A stretch of DNA of 64,000 bases from Coprinellus micaceus. Its lineage: Eukaryota > Basidiomycota > Agaricomycetes > Agaricales > Psathyrellaceae. The position numbers and the translations under genes were made by a program. The notes beneath the pieces were generated by a model, which saw only the letters and a program-made list of their open reading frames with translations, was not told the DNA's origin and did not search any database. The stretch lies in NCBI GenBank assembly GCA_951394405.1, contig OX596335.1, forward strand, positions 1,550,001 to 1,614,000, in the 5' to 3' direction. Below, one piece after another: positions 45,518 through 55,556 of this stretch (positions within the stretch are counted from its first letter, which is position 1; every line of letters starts with the position of its first letter).

Positions 45518-46872
45518 TCATGTCCGTCCAGCAGCAGACGCAGAGGAACTGCGCAACGAGTCCGATCGCGAGGGGAGGTTGAGCGAACGCGGCCTGGCAT
45601 TCTTAGAGTAGTGGCCCGAACGGACATAGCCCTTGCGCTCAAATTTCGGACGTTTCTCGACATGAATGTCGCCTTTTCCAGCTGTGAGATCGGTGACATT
45701 ACCGTCCTCGAGGTTCAAGGAGGAGTTGCTGCGCTTGATACGGATAATGAGGCGTGGTGCACCATCGCGCTGGTCGTCGTCCTGCAATGGATGAAGATAG
45801 TGGTCAGCAGGCAGTGTGGAGTGGGCACGATAATACTCACGGGCGTGTTGAGCCCGCTGGCCATATCGTCGGACCCAGAGGAGAATGAAGCTGAGCCGGA
45901 CGATCCACTGGAAGAAGCACTGGAAGGGCCCGAATCGGCGTCCACACATGCGCGCACCGCAGCGTCTATTTCCACCTCTCCGCATCCCCAGCTCAGCGGC
46001 CTGTGCGTGTCAGCCGGTACCTCGAGGGGAGCAGCGAGGCGCCTCGCACGTGGACCCGGAAGCCGGCTCGTGTTCACCACAGGACCAGAGCGCAGCACTG
46101 TATCATCTTCGACGCGTTTGCCTTGAGGCCCGATAGAGGACGACACAGCTGAGGTGAGGGTGATCGCCGACCATTCGCTATCTGCAGAGAACTTGGAATG
46201 AGGGGAAGGTTCAGCCATCTTGCCCTTCGTGTTCGGGGCGTCCGAGTTGAAGATCACGGTGGGTATGACGCAACGAAGAGCCGGGCGGTTTTGAGAGCGA
46301 GCGATGGGGGAGACCGTGGGTCTGTGGACTTGCGAGGTGATTTCGCTGACGTCGATTGCTGCCTTTTTCTCTTGGTCCATTTCAACCTCTTCGCCATCGA
46401 ATCGATCTTCAGAGTCAGAGGTCTCATCCGTGCCTACAGACTTTGGGACTGTCTGGATGATTTTGTGGTTCTGGTGCGCCCAACCGAGAACTTCCACAGG
46501 GGGATGGACGCTGGGACCTGGGGCTGTGTCGATGATGGGAAGGGGTTTGACGCTGACCTCGCGCTGGGGGCAGTTGGCGGCTGCGACCGTGTCAACCTGG
46601 AGCTCGAGCAAGGCGGCGCGTTGGCGTGCGTGCGAAGTGAGGCGTAGAGAAGAGCGAAAGGCTGCTGCCCGGCATTGGTATATGCGGTTGGTCACTCGGG
46701 AGCGCTCGACAATCGACAGTCCCGGAGATGAAGGTAGGGTGGACTGGAATGAGGGGGTGGAGTTGCGGGTTGCTACCGAGGAAAGGGTGGGCATGATTGT
46801 CGTGGATCGAGGGTGAGGAGTTGCCGACCGGTATGTCGTGAGTGTGTCTCTCGTCAAAGACAGGAATGACAC
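45518..46872 (-). CDS. hypothetical protein, Ser-rich
   Basis: Exons 45841-46872 and 45518-45781 join in phase (431 residues); the second exon starts DDDQRDGAPRLIIRIKRS. An alternative start, MPTLSSVATRNS at 46794, is equally possible. The sequence is low-complexity and polar, with an early helical Arg-rich segment (RVTNRIYQCRAAAFRSSLRL), acidic patches, a Ser-rich run (DSGPSSASSSGSSGSASF) and a basic tail (KFERKGYVRSGHYSKNARPR). No domain recognised; probably disordered. Coding status rests on the long frame, the clean intron and the continued frame after it. Confidence 0.65.
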
Positions 46873-47399
46873 GCGCTGCGTGTATGGATAAATGCCAAAG
46901 GGAATGTAAAGGGGGGAACAAAGGACTCGGCGAAGACAGCGGCGAGAGGTGCGCTACTCGTGGAGACTTCTTGGGTATTGAGAAGCGACGGCTATGCCGT
47001 ACTGGTGAGGGGGAGACAGAGAGGAGAGAAGAAACAGGCCCTGACTTTCGCTTCGACAAGTGGAATAGGTGGTTATTATATGACATCTGCCCACTTGGAC
47101 CCACAATCCTGAAAAGACACAAAAGAACGAGTTTCTTTGTGAGATTGGCTATCACCAAACGAGGGGATCCGAGATCTCACGCCATATCGAAGATCTGCTG
47201 GCTAATTGTCTTGCTGTTGCGACAGTAAAAACAAGGAAGGTAGGCGCCCAATGATGGTATTGTATTCGGTGCGCGGAGTTTGAACTGGGGACACCAAATT
47301 TGGAACGCTTTTGTTATTGTTTCGATCAGCCGCCGTCGGCGGCGGGGGGCGGCAACTTTTTTGCTTCACGCCCTCACAACCTTTTCAGCATCGGCCGCC
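46873..47399. other. divergent intergenic region before RPA12
   Basis: Between the start of the Ser-rich gene (-) and RPA12 (+). A GC-rich CGGCGG tract lies near 47331-47350. No gene seen. Confidence 0.45.
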
Positions 47400-48003
47400 A
47401 TGTCTGCACACATGATAGGTCAGGGCCATTCAAAAAATATCAGTGGTATACAGCGGCTGAAAAAAATTACCTCAAAGCAAGGTTCGCTCTTGTTCTGCCC
47501 GAATTGCGGAACGTTGCTTGACTTGCCAAAGGACGGGGAGTCGACGGTGGTTTGCGACCAGTGCCAACATGTAGAGCCTGCGAGTTGTGAGTAGCGCAAA
47601 GAATTTCCGAGCCTTTTGGCGCGTCTGATAGTCGTAGCCTATGAAAACATCGTGGTCACGACTCGATCACATCCCGATGCTTTCCCGTCCGCCCTTCAGC
47701 AGAAGCGGAAAACCCAGACCAAGCGACACGAGAAAGGCGACCAAGGTACTCTGGTGTCGGAAAAGTGTCCAAATTGCGGCCACCTAGAGGCATTCTCGAA
47801 GGAGAGACAGGTGCGTCCTTCCCCAATGCGGGGCTGTGCAGAGTTGCTGAACGTTGGGTTTTGTGACTGATAGCTCCGGAGTGCGGATGAAGGCTCGACC
47901 ATCTTCTACACGGTGAGTCTTGTCACTCTCAGTGCCTTGTGTCGGGTGCTGAAAGAGGGGGCAGTGTACCTCGTGCAAGCATGGGTGGCGAGTCAACAAC
48001 TGA
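47400..48003 (+). CDS. rpa12: RNA polymerase I subunit RPA12
   Basis: Small zinc-ribbon subunit of the rRNA-transcribing polymerase, needed for RNA cleavage and termination. Exons 47400-47418, 47482-47586, 47638-47810, 47874-47912, 47965-48003 join in phase (124 residues). The start MSAHMIGSLLFCPNCGTLLD gives the N-terminal zinc ribbon (CPNC...CDQC). The middle keeps the family segment YENIVVTTRSHPDAFPSALQ. The C-terminal ribbon has CPNCGHLEAF, the catalytic-loop sequence LRSADEGSTIFYTC and the end CKHGWRVNN. The RSADEG loop, shared with TFIIS and RPC11, and the length identify the protein. It converges with OST5, 40 bp downstream. Confidence 0.93.
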
Positions 48004-48043
48004 GGACCGGATTGCGCAGGCGACGAGATATGTATTTGGTATG

Positions 48044-48397
48044 TTACACGTACACGCCTGCGGTGCAGAAGAGGGCCACGACACCAAAACCACCGAGTAT
48101 GCTTGCTGTAGAGGCGACGGCGACCTCCTTGACCGGGACTGTGCTCTTGGGCAAGCTGCAACCTGTATTAGCATCGGTAGAACTGGGTATGATAAACAGG
48201 ATAATTACGTGGAGAAGTAGAAAGCCAAGACGAAAGTCGCCGAGAGGAGGATGAGGGCAAGTGCGGGGAGTAGGCTGACGGGCACCAGCGGGGCGAATGG
48301 AGTGGCCGAGCTGTGGAGGGCCTTGGAACGATGAGGACGACTGGAGTAAGCACGTAATGGGGAATCGCTGGCTGACCTTGAGCGTGTCGTAGTCCAT
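48044..48397 (-). CDS. ost5: OST5/TMEM258 subunit of oligosaccharyltransferase
   Basis: Small ER membrane protein of the N-glycosylation complex. Exons 48377-48397, 48209-48321, 48044-48155 join in phase to 81 residues, the family's usual size. It starts MDYDTLK; exon 2 gives a first membrane segment (PVSLLPALALILLSATFVLA), and exon 3 (LPKSTVPVKEVAVASTASIL) leads into a second ending GGFGVVALFCTAGVYV. That end closely resembles the GFGV...GIYV end of TMEM258. Too short and too spliced for simple ORF finding, so it would be easily missed. Confidence 0.82.
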   Translation of the reverse strand: MDYDTLKVSQRFPITCLLQSSSSFQGPPQLGHSIRPAGARQPTPRTCPHPPLGDFRLGFLLLHVIILFIIPSSTDANTGCSLPKSTVPVKEVAVASTASILGGFGVVALFCTAGVYV

Positions 48398-48529
48398 GAT
48401 GATGAGGGCAAGTGGAGACGCCCGGCGCCAGACTCCAGTATGATGGACAAACACGTGTCATCTGACCTCAACCTTATCAAGCGAGTGGCAACCGTCACTC
48501 AGTCCTCGCAATCATCCACCACCACCACG

Positions 48530-49246
48530 ATGTCGTCCGCTACCCAGAAGCTCCAGCAGAACCCCTACGTCCAGCAGGCCCAGACTAAGGCCTCTGTCTA
48601 CATCAACCAGCTTGACAAGGAGGTCAGTGCACACCGGGGACACCGCAGACACATCCAAACTGACACTCATTTAGCTCACCAAGTACCCCGTTCTCAACAA
48701 CCTCGAGCAACGCACGCAAATCCCCAAGGCCTACGCAGTCCTCGGTGGTCTCTTCTTCATCGTCGTCCTCCACAGCTTCAACGCCCTCGCCGCACCCGTT
48801 TCAAATCTCGTTGGATGGGGCCTCCCCGCCTACCTCTCCTTCAAGGCTATTGAATCTCCCTCCTCGCATGACGACGTTCAGTGGCTCACCTACTGGGTCG
48901 TTTTCGGCTTCTTCAACTTTGTGGAATCCTTCGCCCTCCGGCTCGTCCTTTACTATGTCCCATGGTACTTCGCCTTCAAGTCGGCCTTCATCGTTTGGCT
49001 CCAGCTCCCTGCCTTCCGTGTATGTAATTTTTTGCTGAGCTGTCCGTGACATCATGGTTACCGCGTGTATACCATGGTGGCTCGCAGCCTATTGTTTGCT
49101 GTTCAGCCTTGTGACTAACGCGTGTCTCTCCTCGATAGGGCGCCCAAACCATCTACTTCAGCTTGTTGAAGCCCGTCCTTCTCAACCTCTCCTCTCAGAA
49201 TCGCTCGGTCGCCCCCGTCACGACCACCACCGAGCACCAGGAGTGA
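48530..49246 (+). CDS. yop1: YOP1/REEP5 ER-tubule shaping protein
   Basis: Membrane-curving protein of the tubular ER (TB2/DP1/HVA22 family). Exons 48530-48622, 48675-49019, 49139-49246 join in phase (181 residues). The start MSSATQKLQQNPYVQQAQTK is chosen over the upstream ATG at 48440 because it matches the short cytosolic N-terminus of the family. Family blocks: LTKYPVLNNLEQRTQIPKAY, hydrophobic hairpins (GGLFFIVVLHSF, LVGWGLPAYLSFKAIES), WLTYWVVFGFFNFVESFALR, YYVPWYFAFKSAFIVWLQLP and GAQTIYFSLLKPVL. The start codon is 132 bp from that of OST5, divergent. Confidence 0.93.
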
Positions 49247-50373
49247 AGCGCGCCTCGTGATGGGTACTCTCGTTGTTTCTTCGAGTACTCCTTCTCGTCT
49301 CAACTATGATCCTTTTTAATGTTCTCTTCATCCCATTCGCGCAGTTGGTGCGCGTTTCGTTCTTTCGCCATCCATAGATCTTTACGACGTTCACACCCTT
49401 CAAAAACTACCACTCATGGACAGTTGTATTAGTACGCTATCTACGACCGCGAGGCTGTAGATTGCCCAGGTTCACGAATAGTTATGAAGGTGACGTTCAA
49501 CTTCGTTGGGTCGTGTGCAGATCGAGACTCGACCCCAACTGCGGGGACGACTCTGGAACATGCTCGATGATGATCGATGACGTTCTTTGCACGATCCCAC
49601 GCACGGATGTTCAATTCCCCGTTGGGTGTGGCTGTTCCCGTTTCGACGCGTCGAGGCGCGCGTCTCGGAATGGGTTTGTTAGGGGAAACCCTTGTTCTTC
49701 GAGGATCACTACTCTTCCGCTGTCGGAGCGGGTACAGCAACCGTGCCAACTGTTTTTATGTTTCCGTCTCTCTCTGTGAAAGGCGCGGGTGGGACGTTTT
49801 GAACCTGGGTGGCCATCATCTCCAGGGGTACTGGTGGAGGCAAGATCATAAGTTCTGCGAAAACAAGGCCAGTTTCTTGCCTTGCGGTTGGCGTTTCAAC
49901 TGAGCAAGGGCCCCCATCATTCTCCTCGTGCGTGCTTGAAAGCAGAGTGATAAGGCTTGACAAGGGAAGGTGTTGTCATTGTGGTTGCTCGCTCCCCTGT
50001 CGCGCGTAGTCATTTGATGTGTTAATATTCGAGGGATGTGGTTCCCGCTTCACCCCCTTAAAAATTGTCGACGCCTAACTGCGGGTATGGGGGGTTACCG
50101 CTTATAAGCAGACCAGGGGTTATCCACCACAGGGAGCGCTTTTGTGCGCCGCATTGAGGGTCGTTAGGCCAATTAAATTACCGCGGAGAATGAATCTATG
50201 ACGCTCCCTCCAGTTGCCTTATGGGGGGATACCTAATTTGGGCTGGGTGCGGCTCCCACCAGAAATTTCCGGTGCGGTCCCAAAACTGATCTGGTAAGCG
50301 CCCAATATACTGCATCATAGTTAGAACTGTGAGGCAAAGGGTCTCGATCCCCAAAGCCGACGTACTTCGCATT
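49247..50373. other. YOP1 3' flank and gene-poor spacer
   Basis: Two minus frames (49441-49749 and 49709-49963) overlap and have coding-like composition, for example NGELNIRAWDRAKNVIDHHR. A convincing start and splice between them was not found, so no gene is called. The rest shows nothing recognisable. Confidence 0.4.
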
Positions 50374-50921
50374 TGTTCACATGATACCGAGGAAAAGACT
50401 ACGTAACGAGCGTTGTGAATGGACGTAGTGGGCTGGAGTTGAGGGCATGGACGCGGGCGCCCGGCGGCTACGCTGAGCAGTGGACACCTGTGGAACAGAG
50501 CAGGTCAGACGGTGTGATGTTCACATGATACCGAGGAAAATACTACGTAACGAGCGTTGCCGAACGGGCGTAGTGGAGGACCCCGGAATATACGCCCAGA
50601 AGTTAGGTACACAATCCGGATAAAAACGCCCCCAAAACGACAACAATCCGGATAAAATCGGCCATTTCTGAGGACCTATCTCCGCAACCACGCCTGTGGC
50701 GATTTTTGTGAACCTTCTGGGAGCTTGCTAGCGGTGAGATTGGGCGAAATGCGAAGAGATTTGGGCGCCAATCGCCGCCGATCCGTCGATATTCGTCAAA
50801 AGAGAAAAGTTGGCCAAAAATCTAACTGTCGGAGGCATTATCAGGGGTCCTCGTAGTGGGCACGCTGGAGTTGAGGGCGTGGACACGGGCGCCCGGCTAT
50901 GCTGAGCAGTGGACGCTGTGG
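50374..50921 (+). repeat. partial direct copies of a dispersed repeat unit
   Basis: The segment 50374-50430 (TGTTCACATGATACCGAGG...CGTAGTGG) recurs at 50518-50574. The part that follows the first copy (CTGGAGTTGAGGGC...GCTGAGCAGTGGAC, to 50493) recurs at 50865-50921. Between them, AATCCGGATAAAA occurs twice (about 50614 and 50646). All copies differ at several bases. Confidence 0.75.
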
Positions 50922-51420
50922 ACACGGCCTTACAATGGACACGGCCTTGCAACGGACACGGCCTGGGTGAGCGGACACGGCCTGGGTGAGCGGACACGGC
51001 CTTGCAACGGACACGGCCTTGCAACGGACACGGCCCTGCAACGGACACGGCCTTGCAACGGACACGGCCTGGGTGAGCGGACACGGCCTGAGCGGACACG
51101 GCCTTGCAACGGACACGGCCCTGCAACGGACACGGCCTTGCAACGGACACGGCCCTGCAACGGACACGGCCTTGCAACGGACACGGCCTTGCAACGGACA
51201 CGGCCTGGGTGAGCGGACACGGCCTGAGCGGACACGGCCTTGCAACGGACACGGCCTGGGTGAGCGGACACGGCCTGAGCGGACACGGCCTTGCAACGGA
51301 CACGGCCTGGGTGAGCGGACACGGCCTGAGCGGACACGGCCTTGCAACGGACACGGCCTCGGTGAGCGGACACGGCCTTGCAACAGACACGGCATCGCCG
51401 AGCGGGCACGGCCATGCAGG
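50921..51420. repeat. minisatellite of 17/19/15-bp monomers
   Basis: About 27 units, all starting CGGACACGGCC, in three forms: ending TTGCAA or CTGCAA (17 bp, A), TGGGTGAG (19 bp, B) and TGAG (15 bp, C). The right half is ordered as A-B-C trimers of 51 bp. Because B plus C equals two A units, the length stays a multiple of 17 and long spurious ORFs appear in several frames. The last units (51370-51415) are degenerate. Confidence 0.95.
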
Positions 51421-52468
51421 GTCCCCGCACGTTAAACCTCTACAGGGTGGACAGTACATGTGAACCATTCAGTACCCTTATCGCGGTTACCTCGTACTGA
51501 AGAGCGCAAGCGACATAGGATACTGGTATCGTATAGAGGAAGCCCTGACTCCACCGCGATCGCGCACCGCAGATCCCGACCCCAGTTTTCCTGAACCGAG
51601 AGCCAGCAACACGAAGACGGACCCAACCCCTCATTCGACAGACCTAGGATGTCTGGACTCTCAGGCTGTTCTTCCGCGCACACTGAGCACTGTCGCATTG
51701 AACCGGCATGTCCTCAGCTGCAGTTGCCACTAGCTCCAGTCCGTAACCATATAAGCTCGTTCTAAATAATGAGGTCTATATACTATAGGCTTATTGACTA
51801 TCAACCATGGTATAGTTGCAAAGAGAGTTAGAGAGCGGGGTTGGTGCTTGGCAGCCCATTAAGGGGCAAGCTATTAAAGATGCACTGTCTTTAAATAGTA
51901 GGTAGGGGTCCAGTATTTAAAACGAGCTGGCTCGGTTTTATCTCCAGGCTCTTCAACCCAGGGTGGTGAGCCTTCAAGGGTCATATCCAGTTTTCGCTGA
52001 CTTGCAGTCTACGTAACCCCCAGGTGTGAGATGCGGTGAGCCATCCATCATGTTCCTGGAACTGCGGTTGGGCTTGACTACATACCTTCGAATCACACCT
52101 CAATAACTTCAAAGCTCCACAGCACCGGTTGTTTGGACTGTGAGCATCCCTCCATTCCACGGCGGCGGGCTTTCTGGGTTTCATCGCGGTTCTCTGTACA
52201 TGTTTACTGAAGGCGGCCATGGTCAATATGGCCATCTGCATCCGCATCACTTCGAGTGGTCTCAGTACTCTTAGGACTACAAAAGGGCAACTGGGTGGTG
52301 GCTCGCAGGCCGGTTGGTCTGACCCTAAAGGGGTGATAAGACAGTTCGTACTGGGTACATAAACGAAGCTAGATAGACACATATAAAGGCAGAAGAATAT
52401 GTACATCAAGACGCGAGAACAGGAAATAGAGGCAAGCAGAGGGGGAAGGAAGGTAAAGCGAAGCAAAC
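51421..52468. other. gene-poor spacer
   Basis: AT-richer DNA around 51740-51930. Only short frames on both strands, none with splice support. Confidence 0.4.
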
Positions 52469-53350
52469 CTAGTCGTCCTGACCACAGGCCTTATCAGAAC
52501 CACCACCGGTAAAGTCCTTCCAATCCTCGGCAGCAGCGGCGAAGTCGTTATCAGTGAAGCCAGCTTGCCACTCGTGCTGAGCGTCACTACCTTTGCGTTC
52601 TTTTTATAGCTGGGATGAGAAGGAGTGAGGAACTCAGGGACTTACCGTGCGACCTTCAAGAGGTGCTCGCAGAGCTGAGGAATTATCCTCAACATTGGGG
52701 ACTTCTTGTCACAAGGCCGAAGACTGGGGAGGTGGGTCTCATCCTTGTGAGTGGGCGGCCCGTCGTGGTACACACTGGCAGCGAAGGGTACCTCGGAGAA
52801 TTCTCCAGTGACCCATTGGTTGAGAATGCACTCAATCTGGAAGTATACATTTGCCTAATGGGTCGGAATTGAAGTTAAGAACGGCGTCACTACAGCCGTG
52901 TAGACAAGGGCGGCTGTAGGAAGAGGAAGCCTGGCCCGCATTTCATCATATGCACGAAGTACCTGGACAAGCGCCGGTCTGACATTGTACTTAGCGATTA
53001 TTTAGTCAATATATGGGAAGAGGTACTTGCAAAGCTGTCCCCAACGAGAATCCGAGACTCCTCAGGACGAAATCCGTAACCGGAGGGTACAGTCGCATAG
53101 GTTGGGTGGGGCTCCCATCACCTTCATTCCCACTGCCTCCCCTGAATCCCAATCCTCCCAGTCAGGACCCCTTCTATACAATGCCTTCCACTCCTTCATA
53201 TTGTCCTCCCACTCATTCTGCAATCTCTCGCACCGGTTCTCCAAGTCGGAGTATTGTGCTTTCTTCGGCGCTTCGCCAGACTTTGAGTGGCCATCAGAGG
53301 AAACCTGGGCTGCAGGTCTACAGTAGGCCGTCCTCGACCTTGTAGGTATT
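52469..53350 (-). pseudogene. probable broken or incompletely resolved gene
   Basis: Two coding-like minus blocks were found. 53062-53350 reads openly through KSGEAPKKAQYSDLENR, LQNEWEDNMKEWKALYRRGP and DWEDWDSGEAVGMKVMG (Trp/Glu-rich, helical). 52469-52600 reads SDAQHEWQAGFTDNDFAAAA, EDWKDFTGGGSDKACGQDD and a stop. A possible intron (gtaagt near 52646) precedes the second block. The region between the blocks has no continuous frame and no start was found. No family recognised. Confidence 0.35.
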
Positions 53351-54771
53351 TAGAGACCTACCTTGACAGGCGGCGACCGTGTGGGTCATTGGCAGACTCT
53401 GGTACCCCTACGGACATACCACGACCTAGTGGGTGGGGACAGGCCTACACACGACCCGCAGGGTCACGGTAGGCCTGTACATGACCTATTGGGTAGGGGT
53501 GGGCCTAGAGGCGGTTTGGATGGTCGTACTGGTCATTTCCACTGGCCGTGTAGGTCGGATTTGAATGGTAGAATAATGATGATGATGTTATAATGATACA
53601 CTGAGTACAGAGGCGTAGACAGAGAGTATCAGAGCAGTATAGGAAAGCAGAAGCGATGGTGACAATGCAGAGCGACGAAACGAGCAATAGAAAGCGTCAC
53701 GAAACCAGAAGTCCATCAGAGCACAACCAACGAAAGCAGTATGACAGCAGAAGACACGAAATAATCGACGAGAGCACAAACGACGAACGAACAGGGCAGC
53801 GAGAGGTTGGCAGGAAGGATACAAGTCTTCGCCCGAGAGAGAGGATCCGAGGAGCCAGTAGAGACGTTATAATCACTTTCTCTTGGAAGCGGCACGGCCA
53901 GGGCGAGCGGGAGCCGTTCTTGCTCTCTTACATAGATGGCATACTCTGGTGGGACCGGCGCCTCCTCCGATTCTTCGTCAGTCGTCTCATTCAGCGCAAC
54001 ACGGAGCCCGCCATGGATCATATTTGAGAGGTCTGGATTCATGACCCCGATCGGTATGAATCCCGCCCTTTCCATCCAGGCGAGCATCGGCAGTCTATAC
54101 GGCGAGTTAGACCAACATTAGATCGCAGTGCCGGAACACGATGACGACTAACTCTTGAGCATTGCTCGCCGTTACTTGCTCCTTTCTCGTTCCGTCAAAT
54201 TGGCGTAGTGGGAGTTAAAGTCGGAAACGAGCTTTTGTTTACGGAGCATCGTGGTATGAGGCAGAAAATCGATCCCGACGCGACGCGTCCACACGCGTCA
54301 CTGTGTGTCGCATCGTCACACACGTCACGCGTTGCGCTTGGCGGCCTCAAGCTGCAGGGCGCTACTAGTAGTAAGCGCCCAATCGCCGTAATCTCTCTCG
54401 TTCACTCTCCCTGACTCTGTACCTCGAAAACGGCTACCCTGTACGAGACAAGTCAGATTCCTCACCAGCGCGACTCTGATTCTCTTCAGAGTTTGATTTG
54501 TGTTGGGGGCCGATAATCCCAACATAGACCTGTACCTGCTCCGAGACGCCCAAGGTGAGGCAATGACTCCAAAGGTATGATGAACGAGCTTTGGGAATGA
54601 GTTCTTCGTCTCTTAATCTAAGCTCACGGCGAGGAATCTCGAGACTTCCTCCTCTGCTGGCCCCCCATCATATTTCCCTTGGCCATTCCCGACTTCTCAT
54701 CCTCTCTCGCCCATGGCCCTCGATTCCTTATCTGACGCGCGTATCCTGGCACGGCTTAGTGATCTGCAAGA
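53341..54771. other. degenerate repeats and spacer
   Basis: 53341-53560 contains imperfect internal repeats of ACCTA(G/T)TGGGT and GGCCTA motifs. Beyond it, a minus frame 53716-54087 (starts MLAWMERAGFIPIGVMNPDL) opposes a charged plus frame. Neither has a domain or splice support. GACGCGTCC/CACGCGTCA palindromic pieces occur near 54280-54335. Confidence 0.4.
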
Positions 54772-55140
54772 ATGAAGCCCGCGCAGCTCGACGACGTTAA
54801 GCGCTATGGGTCCGTCGTCGCATGCACCTTCCTCGAGGGGGAGGATATCAAAACCGTATTCGACCCCCTGTATCGTATGTTCGCGAACGCCCACGGCACG
54901 CCCATACCCCTGGGTGTTCCTACCCACATCACGATGGACCCTACGTTTCAAATTCGTGCCGCGAAAGTGGTGAGTGTTTCCCTCTCTTTTCCCTCGCCAC
55001 TGACGCTGAGGATCATCTAGCACTTCCTTTACAACCTCCTCTTTTACGGGAGGGCCTACTGCCGGTTCCTACATCCAGTGCTTTCAACACTGAACCCGGC
55101 AAGATCTGGCACTGGCTCCCGCGCGCGCGATGGCGAGTAA
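54772..55140 (+). CDS. small hypothetical protein, 105 aa
   Basis: Exons 54772-54969 and 55021-55140 join in phase across a 51-nt GT..AG intron. It starts MKPAQLDDVKRYGSVVACTF and continues LEGEDIKTVFDPLYRMFANA and MDPTFQIRAAKV. The second exon begins HFLYNLLFYGRAYCRFLHPV and ends at TAA. No signal peptide or known domain. The inverted-repeat arm begins 10 bp after the stop, so the gene may belong to, or be truncated by, that repeat. Confidence 0.5.
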
Positions 55141-55150
55141 ATAACAACGC

Positions 55151-55470
55151 CCTGTGACTACATAGCTTCAGCTTCAGCTTCTATCTCAAACCCACGGCGA
55201 CCCGGGACCGCCAGTAGCCCCACCACATGACTCATGCCAGCGATCCTATACGCCTATTTCACGTCTGGCTCTGGGCTTCTCATGATACTCTTACCAGGCA
55301 TCTAGCTGGTTCAAGAATGCACGGTATGGTTTCTAGCTTCTATAGCGACAACCACATTTCGTGTTATCGCGTTATGTCGAAGGCTGGTTGAGCAGGGCTC
55401 TCATCCCTTCTGATCAGGAAGCAGATAGACCACGTCCAGGTAGCAATGCTAGTGAGTTAAGGAAGCCTTA
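55151..55470 (+). repeat. left arm of a long inverted repeat
   Basis: About 320 bp, clearly similar (roughly nine in ten bases by eye) to the reverse complement of 62887-63202, including AGGCATCTAGCTGGTTCAAG and ATTTCGTGTTATCGCGTTAT without change. The arms lie 7.4 kb apart. Confidence 0.9.
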
Positions 55471-55556
55471 CTGATGCTACTGGCTAACACAGCTGCTATT
55501 ACTGGCTCGCTTCCGGCATCTTATCTGACCCTGGTCAGGGAGGCAGACGGCGCTCA

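Noticed and set aside
49441..49963. Two overlapping minus frames downstream of YOP1 as a gene
   Set aside because: Composition is coding-like, but no credible start or splice links them.
50921..51420. CRISPR-like array
   Set aside because: Units are contiguous variants of one monomer with no unique spacers, and the genome is eukaryotic.
50728..51468. Long ORFs (up to 246 codons) on both strands over the minisatellite
   Set aside because: They arise in several frames at once because the repeat length is a multiple of three and the monomer lacks stops. No start context, domain or splice signal.
53656..54087. Opposed ORFs of about 120 codons
   Set aside because: Both strands are open at once, with no domain, intron or promoter signal to decide between them.
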